Of a stretch of DNA of 64,000 nucleotides, positions 42,201 to 54,200 are shown piece by piece. The notes under the pieces are model-generated. The model made no database searches. It saw nothing but the letters and a program-made list of their open reading frames with translations, and was not told the origin of the DNA. The position numbers were made by a program, and so were the translations under genes. Position 1 is the first letter of the stretch; each line of letters begins with the position of its first letter. Source of the stretch: Sinotaia quadrata (taxonomy: Eukaryota; Mollusca; Gastropoda; Architaenioglossa; Viviparidae); assembly GCA_028829895.1 (NCBI GenBank), contig CM054180.1, positions 91,265,135-91,329,134 of the forward strand. The letters run 5' to 3'.

Positions 42201-45200
42201 TTTCTGGAAAGATGTTGAAATGCTGAATAAAATGATATTTTTCCCATGATTATGTGAAAAATATTTGACTCCCAAAATTTGTCTCAAACATTTTACTTAA
42301 ATTTTTTTTGGTGTTATTCTTAACATACAATTATGAAAAAAATATGAGTGTAGAGAGTTATCTCTCTTCTTTTTAATGGACCAATAATCAGAAGTTCTCT
42401 TACTTATTCATGCAGCTATTGCAAAAATCCTAAAGCATGCTATCTGAAAATGCAAATTTTACTTTTTCGGCCGTGAGGCACCCGATGAGAAATTTGACGT
42501 AACCCTAAGGTACTTTCGTCAAAGTTTACGGATACAATAATAAAGTTCAGATGAAAAGCAAGAATATACTTTAAAAGATGAAAGATAGCTCTTTATTTTT
42601 TATATAAACATCATTAGTTCAGGTTTAGTGTGAAGAAAACTGCTGTGAGTCAAAGTTCAGTGAATTTGCGTGCAAATGAGCGTTTGTCCCCTGTAAAACA
42701 GCGACCTTGGGACTACCTATTTGTAGCACTACATGGATTCTGTCATTTAATTTCTTTTATCAAACTAGAACATTATATAGCTTTGTCACTTCATTTCTTT
42801 TGTAGCACTAAAACATTACATGGATTCTGTCATTTAATTTCTTTCGTCAAACTAGAACATTACATAGCTTTTGTCACTTCATTTCTTTTGTAGCACTAAA
42901 ACATTACATGGATTCTGTCATTTAATTTCTTTCATCAAACTAGAACATTACACAGATTTTGTCATTTTCTTTTATTAATCTTAAACATTATATAAATTCA
43001 AAACAATTTTGTGAAAAATTTAAATGTTTACTGTATTAAATAACCTAAATCACACAACCAGTTGAAGAAAAAACTCTTGTCTATGGATATTTAAATTAAA
43101 TTAAAAATATAAATTAAACCACACAACTATTTCATGAGACAACTCATGGCTATGGATAGAAGTCCTAAACCACACAACTATTTCATAAGACAACTCATGG
43201 CTATGGAATAAAAAAGGAGTAATAGTACTAGCACCACATGAGAGTGATGAGGTACAATTTGCACAGAAATAGTTTAAGTGTTTAATATAAGGGTTACCTT
43301 TTATTAATGTATTTGAAATTAATCTTTAGCAAATGTTACTTGAAAAAAGGTGTACCTAACAAACAGCGAGGATTGTTGAGACCCAGCTGAACAACAGGGT
43401 TATCCATGATGGCTTGATATATCAAAGAGCCTGGTTCCAATCCTTCTTCTACTGTAGGCACTTGTTCTTTTCGCTCCCCCAAGAGCCAATCACACTAAAC
43501 AATACATAAATACCACAACCTCAAATATTATGAGGTGAAATATGAAGGTAAGAATAAAAATGCATGGTTAATCAAAATATATTTTTAAATAAAAAGAGGC
43601 TGTGTCAACATGTATAAGCAATGGTATTAAAATATCTTTTGTTATTTTTCATTTTGGATACAATGATAATTTTTTTAAATAAGTCAACCATGCATTTTAT
43701 TGATGGACAAAGAATTCAAATATCACTTAAGACACAGAAATAATAAATAATTCAAGTATTTTTCACTTAAATTTTTTTAAAATTTAATTATTTATGGTTA
43801 CATATTGATTGAAATATATAAATGCATTATTTAGAGGGACTAATAAAAATAGACATATGCACATTGAAAACAAATATGAGTGCAGTGTCAAATCTAATTA
43901 ACAAAAGCAGAGTGTCAAGTTTATTTAAAGATAGTGGAGTGTCAAGTCTATTTATAGATAGTGGAGTGTCAAGTCTATTTAAAGATAGTAGAGTGTCAAA
44001 TCTATTTAAAGAGAGTGGAATGTTAAGTCTATTTAAAGCAATGGAATGGCAAATCAATTTAAAGAGTGGAGTGTCAAGTCTATTTAAAGAGAGTGGAGTG
44101 TCATATATATTTAAAGAGAGTGGAGTGTCAAATCTATTTAAAGAGAGTGGAATGTCAAGTCTATTTAAAGAAAGTGGAGTGTCAAGTCTATTTAAAAATA
44201 GTGGAGTGTCAAATCTATTTAAAGAGAGTGGAATGCCAAATCTATTTAAAGAGAGTGGAATGTCGTCTATTTAAAGAGAGTGGAGTGCCAAGTCTATTTC
44301 AAAATAGTGGAGTGTCAAATCTATTTAAAGAGAGTGGAATGCCAAATCTATTTAAAGAGAGTGGAGTGTTATCTATTTAAAGACAAGTGGAGTGGCCAAT
44401 CAATTTAAGATAGTGAATGTCAAATCTATTTAAAGATATACAAATTGATGAAAAACCATACACTATTTTCTGTCACAGATGTGAATAAAAATTAATGCTG
44501 AAGAATGTTTTCACCAGCAATGCATATATAGTTTATACTGAGTGCAAAACAATTTAAACTATACCTCATATGATTTTTTTTATAACCCTAACTCAAATCT
44601 AAAACAATATTCACAACATACCATACACAAAATCAATTAATTTGACAATAAACAAACCTCTGCAAAGCATATCATGTTCTCTATATAAAATATAACTCTT
44701 CCAAATCCAACATTAAAAAAAAATCAAACAAAAACTCAGGTTTGGGTGCTATTCATTTTTAGAGAAAAAATATGAAAAGTACTATGAAATCTTATTTGCA
44801 AATTCATCTGTAGCTCATTTCATGTATTTTTAAAAGGATCATTATCACCTTTAGTGACTGGCATTAAGTGTGTTCAATGCTTCTCTACCCCTTGTGCAAT
44901 TAGTTTCTGCATTAGGACTAAGATGAGTAACAGCAGTGTTCATCAAATTTTACTTGAAAAGTTTGAACCATTTCAGATAAACAAAAGATGTGGAAACACC
45001 CATTAAAGGATATTTTGTTGCAAAATCATTTGATGAATGAGAATGTGCTGTAAGCAATAATTTAGAGTGAGGGTCAGTTTGTTCTTGGAACAAGTTGCTG
45101 TAATAGGCAGACTTCTGATGATAAAGATAACATATCAAACACTCCCAGATCCATCCAAAAGTTTCATTAGCTATTGTGGGAGGCCAATGACCAGCAAAGT

Positions 45201-48200
45201 TCTAATCACAGTCTTACTTGATGTCTTGTGTTGTGAGTTGTGCCCCAAACAGCTGCAACCTCTCTTGATGGAGATATTAGCCCCAAACAGCTGTGCTGTG
45301 ACCTCTCTCGATGTTAATATACCATTTGTGAAGATATAACAGCTGAGACCTCTCTTGATGATAATATACCATTTCTGGAGATATTAGCTCCAAACAGCTG
45401 TGACCACTCTTGATGGTAATATACCATTTGTGGAGATATAACAGCTGTGTCCTCTCTTGATGCTAATATACCATTTGTGGAGATAACAGCTGTGACCTCT
45501 CTTGATGGTAATATACCATTTGTGGAGATATTAGCCCCAAACAGCTTTGACCACTCTTGATGTTAATATACCATTTGTGGGAATGTAACAGCTGTGCTCC
45601 TCTTGATGGTAATATACCATTTATGGAGATATAACAGCTGTGACCTTTCTTGATGGTAATATACCATTTATGGAGATATAACAGCTGTGACCTCTCTTGA
45701 TGGTAATATACCATTTATGGAGATATAACAGTTGTGACCTCTCTTGATGGTAATATACATTTATGGAGATATAACAGTTGTGACCTCTCTTGATGTTAAT
45801 ATACCATTTATGGAGATATAACAGCTGTGACCTCTCTTGTAGTAAAACAGCTTATTACACCATAAATATAGGAAACCTAAGTGTAGAATTTCTATCTACC
45901 TAAATTGCCTTCTAATTAAAACAGTTTATTAATTACACCACAAATACAGCAAATCCAAATGTAGAATTTCTAACTACCTAAATTGTCTTCTAAGTAAAAC
46001 AGTTTGTTACATGACAAATATAAAAAAATCTAACTATAAAATTTCTATCTACCTAAATTGACTTCTAAGCAAAACAGCTTGTATAAGTACAATAGATAAC
46101 AGTTTATTAACACCATAAATACAAGTAAATCCAAGTGTAGAATTTCTATCTACCTAAATTGATTTCTGATTAATTTGTTAATTTGTTTGAATGAATGATT
46201 GAGAAAATGAAAATGTTCTGTCTCTGATTTCTTTCTCCTTCTATCTCTCTGATTTGAATGTGAGGAATGGAATAAATACAATAAAGTAGAATAGAGAAGC
46301 TGATACTCATGATACTCTTGGTTTCAGTGTCCAGCTTCTACTGAGACACATCCTTGTTAAGGATATCTTTTATTGGTGGAATCCTTTTTAGAATAGAGCA
46401 ATACTGTTATTCAGTTTGTGGTGGAGTAAATTTGCTTTTCCCAATTTCTAAACTTGTTACACATATTGTTAAATTGTTGAAATGACCCAACCTTGGGCAT
46501 TCCTTATGATGGTATTTTTGTGTCAGATTTGAGTAAACACTCGAGTGGAGAACATTCTAGAAATTTCTGATGCAAAGCAGACCAGTTCCAACTGGATGAG
46601 TAGTATTTATTATCCAATTGTTAAGATTTACCAGAATGATACCAGCCAGTTGAGATCAAAAGTTTACTAACTATATGAGAATTTTATTGTCTAATCACTT
46701 GAATTTGGTGTGGCAAGAAATCCAGTCATAAAAGGCAGCCATTAGCTTAATGGTGAGTTAAGTGATTGATTGAGAGAGAATGGACTTAGAACTATTTCAT
46801 GCATTTTTGCTACTGATATATTTGCATTTTATGTACAGATGCATTATGAGACTATTATTTCTACAAATTGTGAATTATGATGCTTATATGTTGTATGCTA
46901 AACACATGACACTGTTTCTAGTGAACCCGCCTCATAAAACTATTATGTTGTATTTATTATGTTGTGTGTGTGTGTATCGGGCTAATAACTACTGTTGCAG
47001 GAAACTGTAAGTTGAGAATTGTATGTAAGAAAGATTGGAGTTAAAAAAGGAATGAATCATTTGTTCCCTGATTTCATTTTTACAGGGACAAAGGAGCCTT
47101 TCCTTTTGTCGTGTGACATTTATAATTGTTCTCTTCTGTGTAAAAGGAAGGTATTTTAAAAAAAATTTTAATAGTAATTGTTCCATTGTTGAAACAATAT
47201 TATCTTGTCTGTCTTCTAATATATTTGTTCATTATTATATTCATGCTTATCTCTTGACATTAACTATATTTTATATTGTTAAATTTTGCTTATGATGACC
47301 ATGAAAGTAAGAGTGTTCTGTCATAGAACACATGAGGATGAATTCTTACAGGCAGATCAACACTTTATCTGAGACCTTATCTGAGATGTTGATTGATGAG
47401 CACTGACCTGCAAAACAACATCAGAACAGAACTTCCTTATCTTGGATGCTGACTTTCATGAGTATTGCACCATGAAGCAACACCAGAGCAGGACAACCCA
47501 CTTGCAAAGGACTGGTTTAACGGACTCTGTGTGTATATGCTATGATATTCACTGGGATCCTAGATGACTTATCAGGAGATCTAACGGTTATGTAAATTAT
47601 AAAGTCAACAACCGCATAGCTTCAGTCAAGATACAATCAAATTCGCTTGAACTTTAATCAAAGTACTTTTAGAGTTCACTCATAAACATTCAGTGTTCTC
47701 TTATAAACTCATTTATTGTTTGCTCATATGAACAAACCAAATAACTACTATAGTGCCTTAGGACTCATAACGAACGTTCTCTTATGATGCCACAAACTCT
47801 AATTGTAACTGTTGAACTATTTGCTACATGTAACCTGGCTGTCTTATGCTATTTCTTGTTGAATACATTTATTGTTGAAACATAGACAACTCGCAGGGGA
47901 CACCAACCTTTTTGATACTGAGAGCTACTTCATGGATACTGAGTCATACAAAGGGCTACCATCTTCTGAAATATAACAAATTTACTTAGTTTGCAGCTGA
48001 GTTGTGCTAGTTTTAGAAAGGCCTGCGGGCGACTCATGTGGTCTTTGCAGGCGACTGTGGTGCCCGCAGGCACCGTGTTGGTGACCCCTGTTGTAGTGTG
48101 TCACCTGTATTTACTTACTATCCTGGCTGTGTGTATTAGAGGGCTCGAGCTATCTTCTAGAACTATCACTCTTCTATTCTACATTATCTATCATTCATCT

Positions 48201-51200
48201 TTCTAAAAAGTGTGGCCAGCCAGAAGGTGTGTTTTGGGGATTAGCCTAAGGTTAATGAACATTTTGCCTATCTCCCAGCAAAACATCACATCATCCTTGA
48301 AAGTGATTTAGACAGCTCATGGAAAGCCAGGTGGGTTATAAATAGTACCGCATTCAGTTATTTTTTCCCTAAATCTTTCTCTCTCTTTATCATTTTTTCC
48401 TATAATTCTTTTATTTTTTCCTAATGTTCTTTCTGTATCTCACTCCCACTACCATAGTCCCTCTTATCCCCTATCCTCAATTTATCACTTCCCTTTTTTC
48501 ATTTATTTCTCTCCCCATCCCCTATCTGTATGTCAAATTTTTCATTTTCCCTTCACTCTAACTTTTCATTCTTTTGGTATTTTCCTTAGGTAATGTGTGT
48601 GTGTTTCTCAGTCTTTGTCTGTCTGTCTCTCTCCTCATGCCCTCCCTTTAAATTTCCCACTTGTTGTCTCTCTCTTAAACACTCCTCAAACACTCTTCCT
48701 TTCAGAATTCATATCTATTTTATTTCATCATCTCATTCATTCTGTCCTCCTGTTTTCTTTATATCACTCTTTTTCCTATATTTCTTTCTCTCTCTTTCCT
48801 CTCTTGCTCTTCCTTTTATCTCTATTTTTCTCTCTTTTCCCCACTCTTTCTCGGTAATTTTTTTTCTTTCACTTTTTCCCTCTCTTTTCAATGTCTCTCT
48901 CTCTACACCAAACACCAGTTCCCATGGGCACAAAAATGGTGGGTCTGCTGGACTTATGTCTCTGTTTTTTATAAAATGCTACAGTACTGGACCGCAAGAG
49001 CTGGCAAGGGTGTCTCAGAAGAAATCTGGATTATGTGTACATCAAATTTGAAACCAATTTCAATCTGGATTTTAAATATAAATTTGCATACTAAACACTT
49101 TAGATTTCCATACACTTAGACATTAAAAAAAAAGGGTTTTGGGTTTTGACATGTTTTTTTGTTCCTACCTGGCAAATAAAAAAAAAAAGCACAATATAAA
49201 ATAATTTTACTTTAAGCAACATATTCTGAAAACTGACATTACATGAGTGAAACTGTGGGCAAATATCTAGTTATAAATAAATATAACACAGAGATTTCAT
49301 GAAAAACATATCTGATACACCCCTCTTTGGGGAAACTTTGATATTGCATGGATTACTTGGTGTGGTTGAGACCCCAGAATTTAGTGAGGAAAACAAAGTC
49401 CCTCCAAAGTTATCCAGGACCACAAAGTCCTAAGATGAAAGATCCCAACAAAACTCTGGAAAGGTAAAAAGCTAATGGAACCCATTACTACCATCTATAG
49501 TACAAAGTTATGAAAAGGATGATTTAAATAAAAAATCTAATTATTTTGGCAAAATGTATGTAAAATGAGTACACTTATTTATAAACAAAACAATATCTTG
49601 AGCAGGAGTATAAAATGACTTTTACAATGGTGGAGGAAAAAACTTACTGCAGCATCCTGGTCATTGCGAAACATGAGTAATGCATCAACTGCTTCATTTT
49701 CCTTAAAACCCATTTCTATTAACCGCTGCAAGGCCTAGACAAATGAAAATGTCATTTTTAAATGCTGTCAGAAAAAAAAAAAATCAGCATAAAATAATGC
49801 TTTTAATTGCTATAGCCCAGAATGCTAACAGTGAATTTGTAATTATCCAAATTACATGGGAGATCACCTCAAATTAAAAGTGTCTTGCTTAGCAAGGACC
49901 AAGAATAAATGTGCTCAATCAATAAACCAACAATATTAATTAATTAATCAGTAAACCCACAAAATTATTTTTTGTCTAGAATCAATAAACCAACACTATT
50001 TATTAATTAATGATTCACTGAGTAGAATCAATAAACCAAAGCTATTCATTAAATGATTAATTAATGATTCTTTGCATAAAATCAATAAAGCAACAATATT
50101 TGTTAATTAATTATTCTTTGTGTTGAATCAATAAACCAACACTATTTAGTAATTAATTATTCTTTGTGTAGATCAATAAACAATATTTGTTAATTAACTA
50201 TTTTTGTGAAGAATCAATATTTGTTAATTAACTGTTCTTTTTGTAGAATTAATAAATCAACACTATTTATTAATTAATTATTCTTTGTGGAGAATCAATA
50301 AACCAACACTATTTAATTATTCTTTGTGCAGAATCAATATATGAATACTATTTGTTAATTAACTATTCTTTGTGCAGAATCAATAAAGCAACAATATTTG
50401 TTAATTAACTATTCTTTATGTAGAATCAATAAACCAACACTATTTATTAATTAATTATTCTTTGTGCAGAATCAATAAACCAACAATATTAATTAAATAT
50501 TCTTTTTGTAGAATTAATAAACCAACACTATTAATTATTTTTTGTGTAGATATGTTTGGAACTTGGAAAATCAAGATTCAGATAACCAAGAATTGTAAAG
50601 ATATCTTTATATACTCTAGATTTGTTACCAAAAATGTTATGCTTATTTTCTTAATTGTATGATCTTTGTTTCTCAAGTTTAAACTATAGACTTAAGTTTG
50701 TTTGGAGTAGCTGTTTTGTTTTTTAAATTCAAAATTGTGGCAAAAATTTAATTAAACTTTTAATTAAATATATCATATTGCAATATTTTTATTAGTTTGA
50801 ATTAAAAATGATTTCATCCTTATTTCAAACAGAACATTTCTATGTTAAGTCTAAGCGATACTGTAATAGGTAAGAATACTTCTGAATAAATTATATCATC
50901 ATTTAACAATATATTTTAATGAAATTTTTATTGATACAGGTTTAGTTTGGCGTTCCATTTTTCCCTGTGAAACAATTTTCAAACATAGAACAAACTTATA
51001 TTTACAGATGGCAATGCTGAAAAGTGTAGTGAACATTTAAGGTGGAAAATGATAATACTGAGATTCCATGATAAGTATAGACAAGTGGACCCTAACATAA
51101 TATTAGGCTTGTAAAAAAAATATTTTAAATAACATTAGGCCCTCTATGGACATTTGTATACTTAATGCTAGAATATGTTGTTGTTAATTTAGGGTGACAG

Positions 51201-54200
51201 GGGTGTTAATTTAGCGTGATAGGGGTGTTAATTTAGTGTGATAGGGGTGTTAATTTAGGGTGATAGGGGTGTTAATTTAGCGTGATAGGGGTGTTAATTT
51301 AGGGTGATAGGGGTGTTAATTTAGCGTGATAGGGGTGTTAATTTAGCGTGATAGGGGTGTTAATTTAGGGTGATAGGGATGTTAATTTAGGGTGATAGAG
51401 GTGTTAATTTAGGGTGATAGGGACTTCTGACTTCCAATGATTTCGTCCCCTGGCACACATAGATGAATATGATGAAGACAGGGTGAAAGGTAGTAGAAAA
51501 GAATGTTGTAGAGTGATGAAGGGTCTGGCTGGTAGTCTGTGGGCCAATGTAGTGGTAGTCAATGTTGTTGGTGTAGTAGTAGTCCCCAATGTTGGAGGGG
51601 TGGGTGGGTGTGATGTCTTAAAGAGCCCAGGCTAGTAGCACACAAGTCTGTACCTAGTGTGTTCATATGCCCTGTTCAATCCCCTGTCCTTACTGGCAGT
51701 GTCATTTGTTGTTGTCAACGCTGTCCCTGGTATCTGTTGGGATAAGTGAAGGCAGATACTGGTGACCAATACAAATAGTTGGATCATGTCCACAAGGGGG
51801 TGGTTAAAATATCCTCACTGAGGGTACTGCTGCTCACTGTAGTAACATTGTTGCTGTTGGTGGTGGTGGTTACTTAGGCATTGTTTATGATATTATTGTG
51901 GCGCTACTGTTGTTGTTTTCTGATGTGGGTGCCATCTTTTATTTTTTTTTGCCCTGTTCTGTTGATGTTGTTGATGATACTCTTGGTGGTGTCTCTGGCA
52001 AGGGTGAGGCCACAAGCATCCTTGTGTACTCATTGAGCATGGCCCCGATTTTGTCTGGTATGTTTGTACATTTTTTCTTGTTTTTCCGTTGTTTTCATCT
52101 GTGTGTTAGCGATTTTGAAGTCTTTCTTATTCTTATTGTCATCTTTTTTGGTTGTAGACATTGTTTGTACTTATTTTTCACCATGGAGGTAGTTGGTGTC
52201 TGGCTTTTTCCCCCCTCAATCACCACCAATGTAGTTTGTGAAAAAATTGTCTTTTCTTTTTTAGAGTCTGAGTCAAGTTCACTTTAATTTTCGGTGGAAT
52301 TTTCATATGATATTGGTATTAGATTCCATCTCTCTGGTTTGGATGATTGTTGTCTGCATCACTCATGTTGCTGAAGATGGCCTCTTTTTTTTTTTTTAAT
52401 TAATTGGTGATTTTGGAGGACCAAGCTTAATTCCATAACTTGGTCTACCATACAAGCTGTATATCCTCAAAGTATTTTGTCTCCATATATTTGAGGATGG
52501 CATTTTGTTATTGCTAGATGATTTTGGAGGACTGAGCTTAATTCCATAACTTGGTCTACCACACAAGCTTTATTATCCTCGAAGTCTTTTGCCTCTGTGT
52601 ATTTGATGAGCATCCAGACTAGATCATTGAATGATCAGTCCAGTTTTTTTGTTGCCCATGTTTAATAAGAATTTCGGGGGTGCAATGGGTTTTGTCTCTT
52701 TTGACCCCATTTTCACTTACATTTATTATCAAAATCTCACAAAATCTTCAATTATACTATGTAACAAATTTTCACTTTTGTTCTGTTCCTGGGTTGAAAG
52801 TGTGTTTTCCTAATCCGTAGGTCTAGAACAGAAAGGAAATCGCTGTTATTCCAGAAAAACTTTGCTTCTGTGACCGGGACAATGAAATTTGGAAAATCGC
52901 GTGTGTTCGAGAAAATGCTCGATTTGCTTTCAATGCCGAGCTTCCTCCCTGAACTGCTAGAGTTGTCCACATGTTTCTACAATTCTCCTGAACACTCTAG
53001 AATGTTCAAGAAACTTCCAGAACTTTCAAGAAACTCTCAGAACTTTCTAGAACGTTCTTGAACATTCCAAAAGTAGCTGTACAAGTATAAAAGCACAGGT
53101 GTCTCGAACCAAGATTCCAATTCGTGTTATTGCAGACTGAAAGGATAACGATTCATAGTTGAAGAGAAGTTATTTATTTGATATGGCATCAAGAGATTGT
53201 TTGCATCCAGCTGATTCATTCTGCTATGTGTGCGGACAATTCATAAAGACAAGAGCGAAAAAGTATTCCGTGGAAGCAAGTCATATAATGTGCGAGGCCT
53301 ACAAGGCATACTTTGGCGTGCCGGTCGGGGACCAAGACAAATCTTGGGCACCGCATTTCACATGCGAATATTGCAAGAAAACACTTGAAGGTAAACTGAA
53401 CAGTTGCTTCTCGCTTAGATGTGTTTTAATTTATTTTCATAAAATTTCAATGCTTTAGATCAAGTTCATTTCAAAGAGTTGTAATTTACAAAGTTTTGTC
53501 ATAAGTCGTGTACTGTAGGCAAGTACGTTCCATCTTGAAATCGTTCCATATTTTGAAATTTCCTGCCCTCAAATTATTATAATTCTTATGTATTATTATG
53601 TGCTATGTTACAGGTTGGTACAGAGGAGAGAAGCGAGCCATGAAGTTTGCTATCCCACGAATTTGGCGAGAGCCGACGGACCACTCAAGCAACTGCTACT
53701 TCTGCATGGTAAACCCAAAAAATCGTTGCACCGGCAAAAATGCCCCTCAGATCGTTTATCCGGAAATACCTTCTTCTATCGCCCCAGTACCACACAGCCC
53801 CGATCTGCCTGTTCCAACTCCTCCTAGGCAGCATCGGTCATCTTCAGGAGACAGCAGCAAGTCAGATAGCGAGGCAGATACTGGAGATATGGACTACGAT
53901 TCCGCAGATGAAGTTGGGGATAGAAAGCCGTACTTCCCTAACCAGAAAGACGTGAACGATTTAATTAGGGACCTCGGGCTTATGAAATCGAATGCTGAGC
54001 TTCTGATATTCAGGCTCAAACAGTGGAACTTGGTTGATGATAGCGTACAAGTCACGGATCAGAGGAAGCGGCATCAAAGATTCTCCAACTTCTTCAATCA
54101 GCGTGATGGGCTGTGCTTCTGCAATGATGTTGCCAGTCTATTCCAGGCTATAGGTATCGCATGTAATCCTATTGAATGGTGCCTATTCATAGACAGTTCA

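Larger units (their letters stand above)
39256..43355 (-). other. UBAC1 intron (4.1 kb)
   Basis: It contains a decayed - strand coding remnant (40145-41190), tandem repeats at 42735-42985 and 43060-43205, and a short CpG-containing stretch near 42466-42535 that stands out from the AT-rich background but that I cannot assign. Confidence 0.6.
43495..49647 (-). other. UBAC1 intron (6.2 kb)
   Basis: It holds minisatellites of 27, 47 and about 85 bp (43890-46165), an interspersed repeat copy (46417-47060), a hAT MITE (47894-48090) and a pyrimidine tract (48360-48905). The stretch 47060-47890 looks like older element sequence without coding potential, and 48910-49647 shows nothing recognisable. 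Confidence 0.65.

Noticed and set aside
42735..46165. CRISPR-like array of repeats
   Set aside because: The units are head-to-tail minisatellites without unique spacers and this is animal DNA.
48593..49051. 152-residue Ser/Phe-rich frame
   Set aside because: Created by the pyrimidine tract.
51898..52287. 129-residue open frame on the + strand, hydrophobic
   Set aside because: It lies in T/G-rich low-complexity sequence, is Phe/Leu/Val-rich without a membrane-protein pattern I recognise, has no splice or promoter context, and matches no family.
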